Assembly (NCBI GenBank): GCA_028292145.1 | Contig: JAQGMX010000254.1 | Location: 1 to 8,487 of the forward strand | DNA: 8,487 bases | Reading direction: 5' to 3' | From: Variovorax sp. | Lineage (GTDB): Bacteria > Pseudomonadota > Gammaproteobacteria > Burkholderiales > Burkholderiaceae_C | Shown here: positions 1 through 5,455 of the stretch, in pieces | Numbering within the stretch: the stretch's first letter is position 1 | Layout of the letters: each line of letters begins with the position of its first letter | Notes under the pieces: generated by a model | What the model was told of the DNA's origin: nothing | Databases searched by the model: none | What the model saw: only the letters and a program-made list of their open reading frames with translations | Position numbers and translations under genes: made by a program

Positions 1-1058
1 CGGCCGAAGACCCGACCAGCGGCTTGCCCGACGAGGACGACATCGTCAAGGAGCAACCCGATCTCGACCTGTTCCACCCGTGGGACATCGACAGCGAAGG
101 CGCCGCCAAGATGGCCCTCGAATGCGAGGCAGCCGCGCTGTCGACCGACAAGCGCATCACCAACAGCGAAGGTGCGGGCGTTTCGGCGCAGCAGAGCCAC
201 TTCTTCAGCGCGCACACGCACGGCTTCCGCGGCGGTTACGCCAGTTCGCGACATTCGATCTCGGTCGCGCCGATCGCTGGCAAGGGCAGCGACATGCAGC
301 GCGATGCCTGGTACAGCTCGATGCGCTCCGCCGATGCGCTGGCCAGCCCTGTGGCAGTCGGTCGTTACGCCGCCGAGCGCGCGCTGTCGCGGCTCAAGTC
401 GCGCAAGATCAAGACGACGCAGTGCCCGGTGCTGTTCGAGTCTCCGCTGGCGGCCGGCCTTCTCGGCGGATTGGTGCAGGCGACCAGCGGCGGCGCGCTC
501 TACCGCAAGAGCACCTTTCTGCTCGATTCTCTCGGCAAACAGGTGCTGCCGAAGCATCTCGATGTTTCGGAGGACCCGCACATCCTGCGCGGCAAGGGAA
601 GTTCGCCCTTCGACGACGAAGGCGTGACGACGCGCGCACGCAAGATCGTCGATGGCGGCCGGCTGGAAGGCTACTTCCTCAGCACCTACTCGGCTCGCAA
701 GCTCGGGATGAAGACCACGGGCAATGCCGGCGGATCGCACAACCTGGTGCTGAGCTCGCGCCTGACCAAGGACGGCGACGACCTCGACGAAATGCTGCGC
801 AAGCTCGGCACCGGCCTGTTCGTGATCGAGCTGATGGGGCAGGGCGTGAACTACGTCACAGGCGACTATTCGCGCGGTGCGAGCGGCTTCTGGGTCGAGA
901 AGGGGCGCATCGCGTTCCCGGTCGAAGAAATCACCATCGCGGGTAATTTGAAGGACATGCTGCTCGGCATTCAGGCCGTCGGTGCCGACGCATACAACTA
1001 CGGTGCGAAGACGACGGGTTCGATTCTGATCAACCGGATGAAGATCGCCGGCTCCTGA
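1..1058 (+). CDS. pmbA: PmbA/TldE-type metalloprotease subunit, 5' end missing
   Basis: Only the last 351 codons lie in the window. The reading frame is open from base 3 and the true start is off the left edge; E. coli PmbA is about 450 residues, so roughly the first quarter is missing. The family pairs with TldD to form a cytoplasmic heterodimeric protease that degrades unfolded peptides and, in E. coli, matures microcin B17 and helps remove the antitoxin CcdA. Seen here are the family's central segment with HTHGFRGGYASSRHS and the DAWYSSMR stretch, the glycine-rich LFESPLAAGLLGGL block, SSPFDDEGV, and the C-terminal block VNYVTGDYSRGASGFW followed by AGNLKDMLLGI. No HExxxH zinc motif appears in the visible part, which fits PmbA/TldE rather than TldD. 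It is the only + strand gene and converges on the Nudix gene with 4 bases between the stop codons. The identification is firm; the substrate in this organism is unknown. Confidence 0.95.
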   Translation, partial: AEDPTSGLPDEDDIVKEQPDLDLFHPWDIDSEGAAKMALECEAAALSTDKRITNSEGAGVSAQQSHFFSAHTHGFRGGYASSRHSISVAPIAGKGSDMQRDAWYSSMRSADALASPVAVGRYAAERALSRLKSRKIKTTQCPVLFESPLAAGLLGGLVQATSGGALYRKSTFLLDSLGKQVLPKHLDVSEDPHILRGKGSSPFDDEGVTTRARKIVDGGRLEGYFLSTYSARKLGMKTTGNAGGSHNLVLSSRLTKDGDDLDEMLRKLGTGLFVIELMGQGVNYVTGDYSRGASGFWVEKGRIAFPVEEITIAGNLKDMLLGIQAVGADAYNYGAKTTGSILINRMKIAGS

Positions 1059-1072
1059 GCCCTCAATCGATC
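1043..1072. repeat. Small interrupted inverted repeat across both convergent stop codons
   Basis: GGCTC (1050-1054) pairs with GAGCC (1057-1061), and outside it GATCG (1043-1047) pairs with CGATC (1068-1072). The structure covers the TGA of pmbA (1056-1058) and the stop of the Nudix gene (1063-1065). It is symmetrical, so either transcript could fold it, but neither strand has a U-rich tract after it. It may act as a weak bidirectional transcript end; this is inference from the position only. Confidence 0.3.
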
Positions 1073-1524
1073 GTCTGCGTCGTCAGCCAGGTTCGCAGCC
1101 GCTCGATCGTCTGGCGGTACGGCAAGGCGAAGCCGTTCAGCGATTCTTCCGATGTCAGCCAGCGAAACCGGAAGACGAGCCCGTCTTCTTCCGGGCTGCC
1201 GCTGGCGACATGCTCGAAAGTCTCCGGCAGCGCCGCGTCGGTGCGCATCAGGTAGAGATGCCAAAGCTGCGCATGGCGGTGCACGTTGCCTTCGATGCCG
1301 GCTTCGCAAACGCGGTCCAGCGTGCCCAGAGAGATCAACGGGCCGTTGAACCGGATGCCCGATTCCTCGAACAATTCGCGGCGCACGGCGTCTTCCGGTG
1401 CCTCGCCCGCCTCGACCGTGCCTTTCGGCAACTGCATGCCGCCGTCCTCGGGATGATCGAAGACCAGCAGGCGTCCGCGCCGGTCCACCAGACAGGCGCA
1501 AGCCTTCGGAACCGGCCGATTCAT
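1063..1524 (-). CDS. Nudix hydrolase
   Basis: A 153-residue protein of the Nudix superfamily, whose members hydrolyse nucleoside diphosphates linked to another moiety using a metal held by the Nudix box. The box is perfect at residues 35-57: G35, five residues, E41, seven residues, then R49-E50-L51-F52-E53-E54-S55-G56-I57. The N-terminal strand (KACACLVDRRGRLLVF) and the LPKG just before the box are typical. Its length is that of a single-domain Nudix enzyme, and no second domain or signal peptide is visible. The ATG starts one base after the TGA of the yqeY-like gene (TGA-G-ATG arrangement), with no clear Shine-Dalgarno, so translational coupling is likely. The substrate cannot be told from the sequence: a house-cleaning nucleotide phosphatase, a dinucleoside polyphosphate hydrolase or an RNA-cap pyrophosphohydrolase are all possible. 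The Nudix call is near certain; anything narrower is not. Confidence 0.93.
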   Translation of the reverse strand: MNRPVPKACACLVDRRGRLLVFDHPEDGGMQLPKGTVEAGEAPEDAVRRELFEESGIRFNGPLISLGTLDRVCEAGIEGNVHRHAQLWHLYLMRTDAALPETFEHVASGSPEEDGLVFRFRWLTSEESLNGFALPYRQTIERLRTWLTTQTID

Positions 1525-1525
1525 C

Positions 1526-1975
1526 TCAGGCGCCCGACAACGCGGCCTTGACCGCAGCGCTGACCTGCCCCATGTCGGCCTTGCCGGCCAGCTTGGCCTT
1601 CACGGCGCCCATGACCTTGCCCATGTCGCCAGGGCCGCTGGCGCCGAGTTCGGCGACGACGGCCTTCACTTCGACCATGACTTCGTCGGCGCTCAGGCGC
1701 TTCGGCAAATAGACCTCCAGCACCTTGATCTCGCTGGCTTCCTTGTCGGCGAGGTCGATGCGGCCACCTTCCGTGAAAGCGGTGACCGAGTCCTTGCGCT
1801 GCTTGACCAGCTTGTCGACGATCGCGATCACAGCCGTGTCGTCGAGTTCGATGCGCTCGTCAACTTCCTTCTGCTTCATCGCCGACAGCAGCAAACGGAT
1901 CGTGCCCAGGCGTTCCGAATCCTTGGCGCGCATGGCGGTCTTCATGTCTTCGGTGATCTGTTCCTTGAGGCTCAT
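1526..1975 (-). CDS. yqeY: GatB/YqeY domain-containing protein
   Basis: A 149-residue stand-alone YqeY protein, the usual size for the family. It corresponds to the helical C-terminal tail domain of the GatB subunit of tRNA-dependent amidotransferase. The family is thought to bind tRNA or act in translation, but no enzymatic activity is established. Visible signatures are the N-terminal helix MSLKEQITEDMKTAMRAKD, the KQRKDS segment near residue 60, YLPKRLSADEV near 90-100, and the repeated DMG(K/Q)V helices at the C-terminus. The ATG at 1975 is supported by AAGGA six bases upstream. It follows rpsU as in many betaproteobacteria, but a strong terminator lies between them. It is followed almost at once by the Nudix gene, with which it should be co-transcribed. 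Confidence 0.95.
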   Translation of the reverse strand: MSLKEQITEDMKTAMRAKDSERLGTIRLLLSAMKQKEVDERIELDDTAVIAIVDKLVKQRKDSVTAFTEGGRIDLADKEASEIKVLEVYLPKRLSADEVMVEVKAVVAELGASGPGDMGKVMGAVKAKLAGKADMGQVSAAVKAALSGA

Positions 1976-1981
1976 GGCGAT

Positions 1982-1986
1982 TCCTT
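1982..1986 (-). promoter_or_regulatory. Ribosome binding site of the yqeY-like gene
   Basis: On the - strand AAGGA stands six bases before the ATG at 1975. It is the clearest Shine-Dalgarno in the window. It lies about 25 bases after the U-tract of the terminator, so any transcript reading through that hairpin would be well translated. Confidence 0.7.
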
Positions 1987-2009
1987 TGAATGGAGGGAAA
2001 TTCTTCTCG

Positions 2010-2048
2010 AAAAAAACAAAAGCCGCGGCAGGCTGACCTGGCGCGGCT
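2010..2048 (-). terminator. Intrinsic terminator between rpsU and yqeY
   Basis: Read on the - strand, AGCCGCG (2048-2042) pairs with CGCGGCT (2027-2021). A C:C mismatch then leads to an inner CAGG/CCTG stem capped by a TCAG tetraloop. The hairpin is followed directly by a T-rich run (TTTGTTTTTTT, 2020-2010). This is a textbook Rho-independent terminator, about 60 bases after the rpsU stop and about 35 before the yqeY ATG. It should give abundant short rpsU mRNA with limited read-through into yqeY and the Nudix gene, much like the terminator between rpsU and dnaG in E. coli. Confidence 0.9.
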
Positions 2049-2060
2049 CGGTGCTCTTGA

Positions 2061-2105
2061 ACCGGCTGCCCTCACGAAGCGGGGAAGACCGGTGGAGCGA
2101 AGCTC
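2061..2105. repeat. Two short inverted repeats in the rpsU 3' UTR
   Basis: Between the rpsU stop and its terminator, ACCGG (2061-2065) can pair with CCGGT (2089-2093), with an inner CCC/GGG pairing. Next to it GAGC (2095-2098) and GCTC (2102-2105) form a small hairpin. They could protect the 3' end of the rpsU mRNA or be processing signals. The evidence is only complementarity in a GC-rich stretch, so chance is a real alternative. Confidence 0.3.
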
Positions 2106-2108
2106 GAT

Positions 2109-2321
2109 TTAGTAGAGCTTCTTGGGCAGCTGCATGCTGCGCACGCGCTTGTAATGACGCTTGACGGCCGCAGCCTTCTTGCGCTTGCGCTCGGCGGTCG
2201 GCTTTTCGTAGAACTCGCGGGCACGCAGATCGGTCAGCAAGCCGAGCTTTTCGATGGTGCGCTTGAAGCGGCGAAGGGCGACGTCGAACGGCTCGTTTTC
2301 TTTAACGCGGATAGTTGTCAT
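2109..2321 (-). CDS. rpsU: 30S ribosomal protein bS21
   Basis: A full-length 70-residue bS21, a small, very basic protein of the 30S platform that lies near the 3' end of 16S rRNA and helps mRNA engagement during initiation. The N-terminus [20 protein letters not shown] and the lysine/arginine-rich C-terminus ([17 protein letters not shown], ending QLPKKLY) are characteristic. The ATG at 2321 gives the expected N-terminus. The 20 bases before it (AATTCAATTCAACGATTTAA on the - strand) contain no Shine-Dalgarno sequence, which is notable for a highly expressed ribosomal gene. The gene has its own -10 element about 107-112 bases upstream and a strong terminator downstream, so it is probably made mainly as a one-gene transcript. 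Confidence 0.98.
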
Positions 2322-2421
2322 TTAAATCGTTGAATTGAATTTGGCCGGGGGAGATCGAGGCCCACAGCCGGGGTTCCTCAACTGAAACTTTTTGCGGCCG
2401 TTGAGGGAAGGCCAGAGTTAG
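2322..2421 (-). promoter_or_regulatory. Predicted rpsU 5' leader with hairpin and no Shine-Dalgarno
   Basis: If transcription starts about 7 bases after the -10 element, the leader is about 100 nt. It contains a perfect 7-bp inverted repeat, CCTCAAC (2406-2400 on the - strand) with GTTGAGG (2382-2376), enclosing a 17-nt loop with an AAAAAGTTT stretch. A second, weaker GC-rich pairing follows, then an AU-rich unstructured stretch right before the ATG. No U-tract follows the hairpin, so it does not look like a terminator. A role in translational control or autoregulation by bS21 is possible, but inferred. Confidence 0.45.
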
Positions 2422-2457
2422 CCCGAAATTATAGCGTGCTTGCTAGGACGATCCCGA
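2422..2457 (-). promoter_or_regulatory. Probable sigma-70 promoter of rpsU
   Basis: A perfect TATAAT (2433-2428 on the - strand) lies in the only AT-rich patch between the flavoprotein gene and rpsU. The -35 position is poor: TCGGGA at an 18-base spacing matches TTGACA at only three positions. It overlaps the last codons of the upstream gene, whose TAG is at 2443-2445. The strong -10 in front of a ribosomal protein gene makes this likely; the transcription start is estimated only. Confidence 0.6.
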
Positions 2458-3675
2458 AGAGAGCGAATTGGCGCATGCAAATGCGCTTGCCCAGGCCCAC
2501 TGGAAGTTGTAGCCGCCCAGCCAGCCGGTCACGTCGACGACTTCGCCGATGAAATAAAGCCCCGGCTGTTTCGATTCCATCGTCTGCGACGAAAGATCGC
2601 GCGTGTCGACGCCGCCGGCCGTCACCTCGGCCTTCTTGTAGCCCTCCGTGCCGCTGGGCGTGATCTGCCAGCGCGCGATGCGCTCGGCCAGCGCCGAAAG
2701 CGCCTTGTCTGCCGCTTCGTTGATCGGCCGTTGCAGGGCCGGGTCCTCGCCGACCCACGCGTCGGCCAGCCGCGACGGCACCATCGTCGCGAGTTCGTTG
2801 GCGATTCGCTTGCGCGAGCGCGATTTGGCTTCGCCGAGCGCTGCCGCGACATCGGTGCCCGGTGCGAAATCGATTCCCAGCGGCACGCCTTCCTTCCAGT
2901 AGCTCGAAATCTGCAGCACCGCCGGCCCGGAAAGCCCGCGGTGCGTGAACAACAGGTCTTCCAGGAATGCCATGCGCTCCTTCTTGGCGCCGACCGCGAT
3001 CTGCACCGGCAGCGCCAGCCCGGCAAGGGCCGCATACGGCGCCCAGCCGTCGCCGGCAAAGGTCAGCGGCACCAGCGCCGGCCGCGGCGTCACCATGCGC
3101 AGGCCGAACTGCGCCGCCAGCCGGTAGCCGAAATCGCTGGCGCCGAGCTGCGGAATCGACAGGCCGCCGGTCGCCACCACGATCTGCGCGGTGTGCACCG
3201 GGCCGCGATCGGTGTCGATGCGGTAGCGATCGGCCACGGCGGCGTCGGCGTCGAAAACCACGCCGCGCACCTTGCACGGCTGCCAGCGCTCGACATTGCC
3301 CGCCGCGCACTCGGCGAGCAGCATGTCGATGATCTGCTGGGACGGGCCGTCGCAGAACAGCTGGCCCTTGTGCTTTTCATGGTGCGCGATGCCGTAGCGG
3401 TCGATCAGCGCGATGAACTGCTGCGGCGTGTAGCGCGACAGGGCAGAACGGCAGAAATTCGGGTTCTCGCCGACGAAGTGCTTTTGCGGCGCACGTATGT
3501 CAATGTCGCGGTTGGTGAAGTTGCAGCGTCCGCCGCCGGAAATGCGGATTTTCTCGGCGATGCGCTCGCTGTGGTCGACGATCAGGACCTTCAGCCCGCG
3601 CTGGCCGGCCTGGGCGGCGCAGAAAAGGCCGGCAGCGCCTGCGCCGATGACGACGACGTCGAAGTGGAGTGACAA
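2443..3675 (-). CDS. HI0933/YhiN-family FAD-dependent oxidoreductase
   Basis: A 410-residue cytoplasmic flavoprotein of the HI0933 (TIGR00275-like; E. coli YhiN, BaiN-related) family. Residues 7-17 (VVVIGAGAAGL) form the Rossmann GxGxxG FAD site. Residues 46-55 (SGGGRCNFTN) are the family signature, and the C-terminal block GEVVDVTGWLGGYNFQWAW is the second conserved FAD-contacting segment. The length is normal and the protein is intact. The physiological reaction is not known for most members. The start must be TTG at 3675: an in-frame TGA lies three codons upstream (3682-3684), and no ATG or GTG occurs before the FAD motif. An AGAGG ten bases upstream may serve as ribosome binding site. It lies 31 bases after cobA with no terminator between, so it may be the last gene of the nitrate operon; a link to nitrate metabolism is only positional. 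Confidence 0.93.
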   Translation of the reverse strand: MSLHFDVVVIGAGAAGLFCAAQAGQRGLKVLIVDHSERIAEKIRISGGGRCNFTNRDIDIRAPQKHFVGENPNFCRSALSRYTPQQFIALIDRYGIAHHEKHKGQLFCDGPSQQIIDMLLAECAAGNVERWQPCKVRGVVFDADAAVADRYRIDTDRGPVHTAQIVVATGGLSIPQLGASDFGYRLAAQFGLRMVTPRPALVPLTFAGDGWAPYAALAGLALPVQIAVGAKKERMAFLEDLLFTHRGLSGPAVLQISSYWKEGVPLGIDFAPGTDVAAALGEAKSRSRKRIANELATMVPSRLADAWVGEDPALQRPINEAADKALSALAERIARWQITPSGTEGYKKAEVTAGGVDTRDLSSQTMESKQPGLYFIGEVVDVTGWLGGYNFQWAWASAFACANSLSSGSS

Positions 3676-3706
3676 GTGGATTCAGCCTCTTTGTGGAGGC
3701 GGAATT

Positions 3707-4528
3707 CTAGTTTCCGGCGTTTCCGGAGCTACGCAGCTCCGGCGAGCCGCTGTCGCTTGCCGCCGCGATGCCGCGCAGCACGTCGCCGACCACGATCACC
3801 GAAGGACTTCCCAACCCGGCGTTGGCGATGGCGCCGCACATGGCATCCAGCGTCGTCACGAGATGGCGCTGGTGCGGCAGGCTCGCATGCTGCACCACGG
3901 CGACCGGCGTTTCGCCCGGCAAACCCTGCAGAAGTTCGCGCTGGATGTGGGAAGAACCGGCGACCCCCATATATATAACCAGCGTGAGCCGGGCGTTGTG
4001 CACCGTGGCCGCCAGCGCGCGCCAGTCGGTCGGGTCGTCCTGCGCGCCGGCGCCGGTTTTGGCATGGCCGGTGACGAAGACGACGCCCTGCGCATGGTCG
4101 CGGTGCGTGAGCGGCACGCCGAGCGACGTCACTGCGGCCAGCCCGGCCGTGATGCCATTCACCACCGCCACTTCGATGCCTTCATCGCGCAGATGCTCGA
4201 CCTCCTCGCCGCCGCGGCCGAAGATGAACGGATCGCCGCCCTTGAGGCGCACCACGGTTTCGCCTTCCCGCACGGCGGTGATCATGAGTTTTTCGATGAA
4301 AGCCTGCGGCGTGCTCTTGCAGCCGCCGCGCTTGCCGACGTAGACGATGCGGGCGCCCGGTCGCGCATGCACGAGCACCGCTTCGTTCACCAGATCGTCG
4401 ACGAACAGCACGGTGGCGGCGGCGATCGCCTTGACGGCTTTCAGCGTCAGCAGATCCGGGTCGCCGGGGCCGGCGCCGACCAGTGTGCAGCGACCGTTGA
4501 ACGGGAGGTTGGAAGCTTTGTTCATCAT
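3707..4528 (-). CDS. cobA: Uroporphyrinogen-III C-methyltransferase (SUMT)
   Basis: A 273-residue SUMT that transfers two methyl groups from S-adenosylmethionine to uroporphyrinogen III to make precorrin-2, the branch point to siroheme and cobalamin. Visible motifs are the N-terminal LVGAGPGDPDLLTLKA (residues 16-31), GKRGG (65-69), RLKGGDPFIFGRGGEE (94-109), and GVPLTHRDHAQGVVFVTGH (137-155). It is a stand-alone methyltransferase without the N-terminal dehydrogenase/ferrochelatase part of CysG, so siroheme completion needs another gene. The ATG at 4528 overlaps the ybiB stop as ATGA, which supports this start; a second ATG follows immediately. The neighbourhood implies supply of siroheme for assimilatory nitrite reductase. 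The last 15 or so residues (DSGSPELRSSGNAGN) run past the conserved fold, are low complexity, and are encoded partly by a perfect palindrome. Confidence 0.96.
   Translation of the reverse strand: MMNKASNLPFNGRCTLVGAGPGDPDLLTLKAVKAIAAATVLFVDDLVNEAVLVHARPGARIVYVGKRGGCKSTPQAFIEKLMITAVREGETVVRLKGGDPFIFGRGGEEVEHLRDEGIEVAVVNGITAGLAAVTSLGVPLTHRDHAQGVVFVTGHAKTGAGAQDDPTDWRALAATVHNARLTLVIYMGVAGSSHIQRELLQGLPGETPVAVVQHASLPHQRHLVTTLDAMCGAIANAGLGSPSVIVVGDVLRGIAAASDSGSPELRSSGNAGN
3723..3742. repeat. Perfect 8-bp palindromic hairpin in the cobA 3' end
   Basis: CCGGAGCT (3723-3730) and AGCTCCGG (3735-3742) are perfect inverted repeats separated by four bases. They lie inside the last codons of cobA, about 14 bases before its TAG. 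A short direct repeat TTTCCGG (3711-3717 and 3720-3726) adjoins it. Neither strand has a T-tract after it, so it is not a standard intrinsic terminator. It could stabilise the mRNA end or be a small REP-like element; there is only one copy in the window. Confidence 0.55.
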
Positions 4529-5439
4529 GCGTGGGTCGCGAGTTGTCTGATGTGCGCGACCTGAACGGCGATCGCGTGCGGTACCGGAAGGTCGCCGACG
4601 AGCACACTGCGCGTGTAGGCGGCGGTGGTTTCGATGTCGATGGCGGTCGGCAGGCCGGGCACTTCGGCCGCGGTGCCGGGTTGCTGCGCCTGGAGTTCGC
4701 TGCGCACGCCGCGCACGAAGCCGTCGATCTGCGCGGTGCGGCGCGGATCGGACACGACTTCGCCTTCGAGGCCGCGCGAGAGCAGGGCGGTGATGCCGGT
4801 CATGGCGAAGGTTTCGGCCATCGTGAGCGCGTATTCGGGATGCGTGTAGCTCGCGACGATGACGCAGGGGCCGGTCGTCGGCTGCATCAGCTTGACCACG
4901 CTGTGGCCCGGATTGCGCAGGCCGACGATGCGGCGCACGTCGAGCAGGCGCTTGAGGGCCGGGTTGAGCAGTTCGGTCGGCGCGAAGACGACTTCGCCTG
5001 GTGAAATCGCACGGATGGCCTGCAGCGGCGGCACATCCAGCGCTGCGAGCACGTCCGACGCCAGCACGCGGGTCGATTCGCTGGCGCTTCCGTGCACTAG
5101 CACCGGCAGGCCTTCGCGGGCCAGCAGCAGCGCCAGCAGCGGCGTCAGCACCGGCAGCTTGCGCGCGCCGTTGTAGCTCGGCAGCACGACCAGCGCCGGC
5201 GCGCCGGGCTCGCCGGCCGGCACATGCGCGAGCCGCGCCTGCGTGGCGTCGAGAAAGCCGGCCATTTCTTCCGGCGTCTCGCCCTTGATGCGCATCGCGA
5301 GGCAGAAGGCGCCGATTTCCAGATCGGTAATGCCGCCGTCGAGCAGTTGTCCGAACAGATCGGCCGCCTGCGCGCGCGCCAGCGGCTTGGCGCCTCGCGC
5401 GCCGCGGCCGATTTCCTTGATGTAATGACTTATTCCCAT
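4525..5439 (-). CDS. ybiB: YbiB/TrpD2 family protein (anthranilate phosphoribosyltransferase-like)
   Basis: A 304-residue member of the YbiB/TrpD2 family, which has the fold of anthranilate phosphoribosyltransferase; E. coli YbiB is reported to bind nucleic acids without sequence preference. The N-terminal helical domain (residues about 1-70; IKEIGRG near the start, LDGGITDLEIGAFCLAMRIKGE at 33-54) is followed by the larger transferase-like domain. The TrpD phosphoribosyl-pyrophosphate loop GTGGD is not there: the equivalent region reads PSYNGARKLPVLTPLLA, and VLVHGSASESTR replaces the catalytic KHGN segment. It is therefore unlikely to make tryptophan precursors. I chose the ATG at 5439 because the N-terminus then matches the family (MGISHYIKEIGRG); a TTG at 5475 would add 12 unsupported residues and overlap nasA. 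It starts 16 bases after the nasA stop and overlaps cobA by ATGA, so it is an integral operon member. Its job there is unknown. Confidence 0.93.
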   Translation of the reverse strand: MGISHYIKEIGRGARGAKPLARAQAADLFGQLLDGGITDLEIGAFCLAMRIKGETPEEMAGFLDATQARLAHVPAGEPGAPALVVLPSYNGARKLPVLTPLLALLLAREGLPVLVHGSASESTRVLASDVLAALDVPPLQAIRAISPGEVVFAPTELLNPALKRLLDVRRIVGLRNPGHSVVKLMQPTTGPCVIVASYTHPEYALTMAETFAMTGITALLSRGLEGEVVSDPRRTAQIDGFVRGVRSELQAQQPGTAAEVPGLPTAIDIETTAAYTRSVLVGDLPVPHAIAVQVAHIRQLATHA

Positions 5440-5455
5440 GGGTCCGAGGATTGTC

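Noticed and set aside
2440..3672. A 410-codon open frame on the + strand exactly opposite the HI0933-family gene.
   Set aside because: It mirrors the real gene codon for codon, is rich in arginine, alanine and histidine, and shows no recognisable motif. It is a product of third-position GC bias.
3965..3980. TATATATA run inside cobA as a possible -10 element or slippage site.
   Set aside because: It encodes the conserved VIYMG stretch of SUMT in frame. There is no convincing -35 partner and no gene start at a suitable distance, so it is most simply coding sequence with a rare ATA codon.
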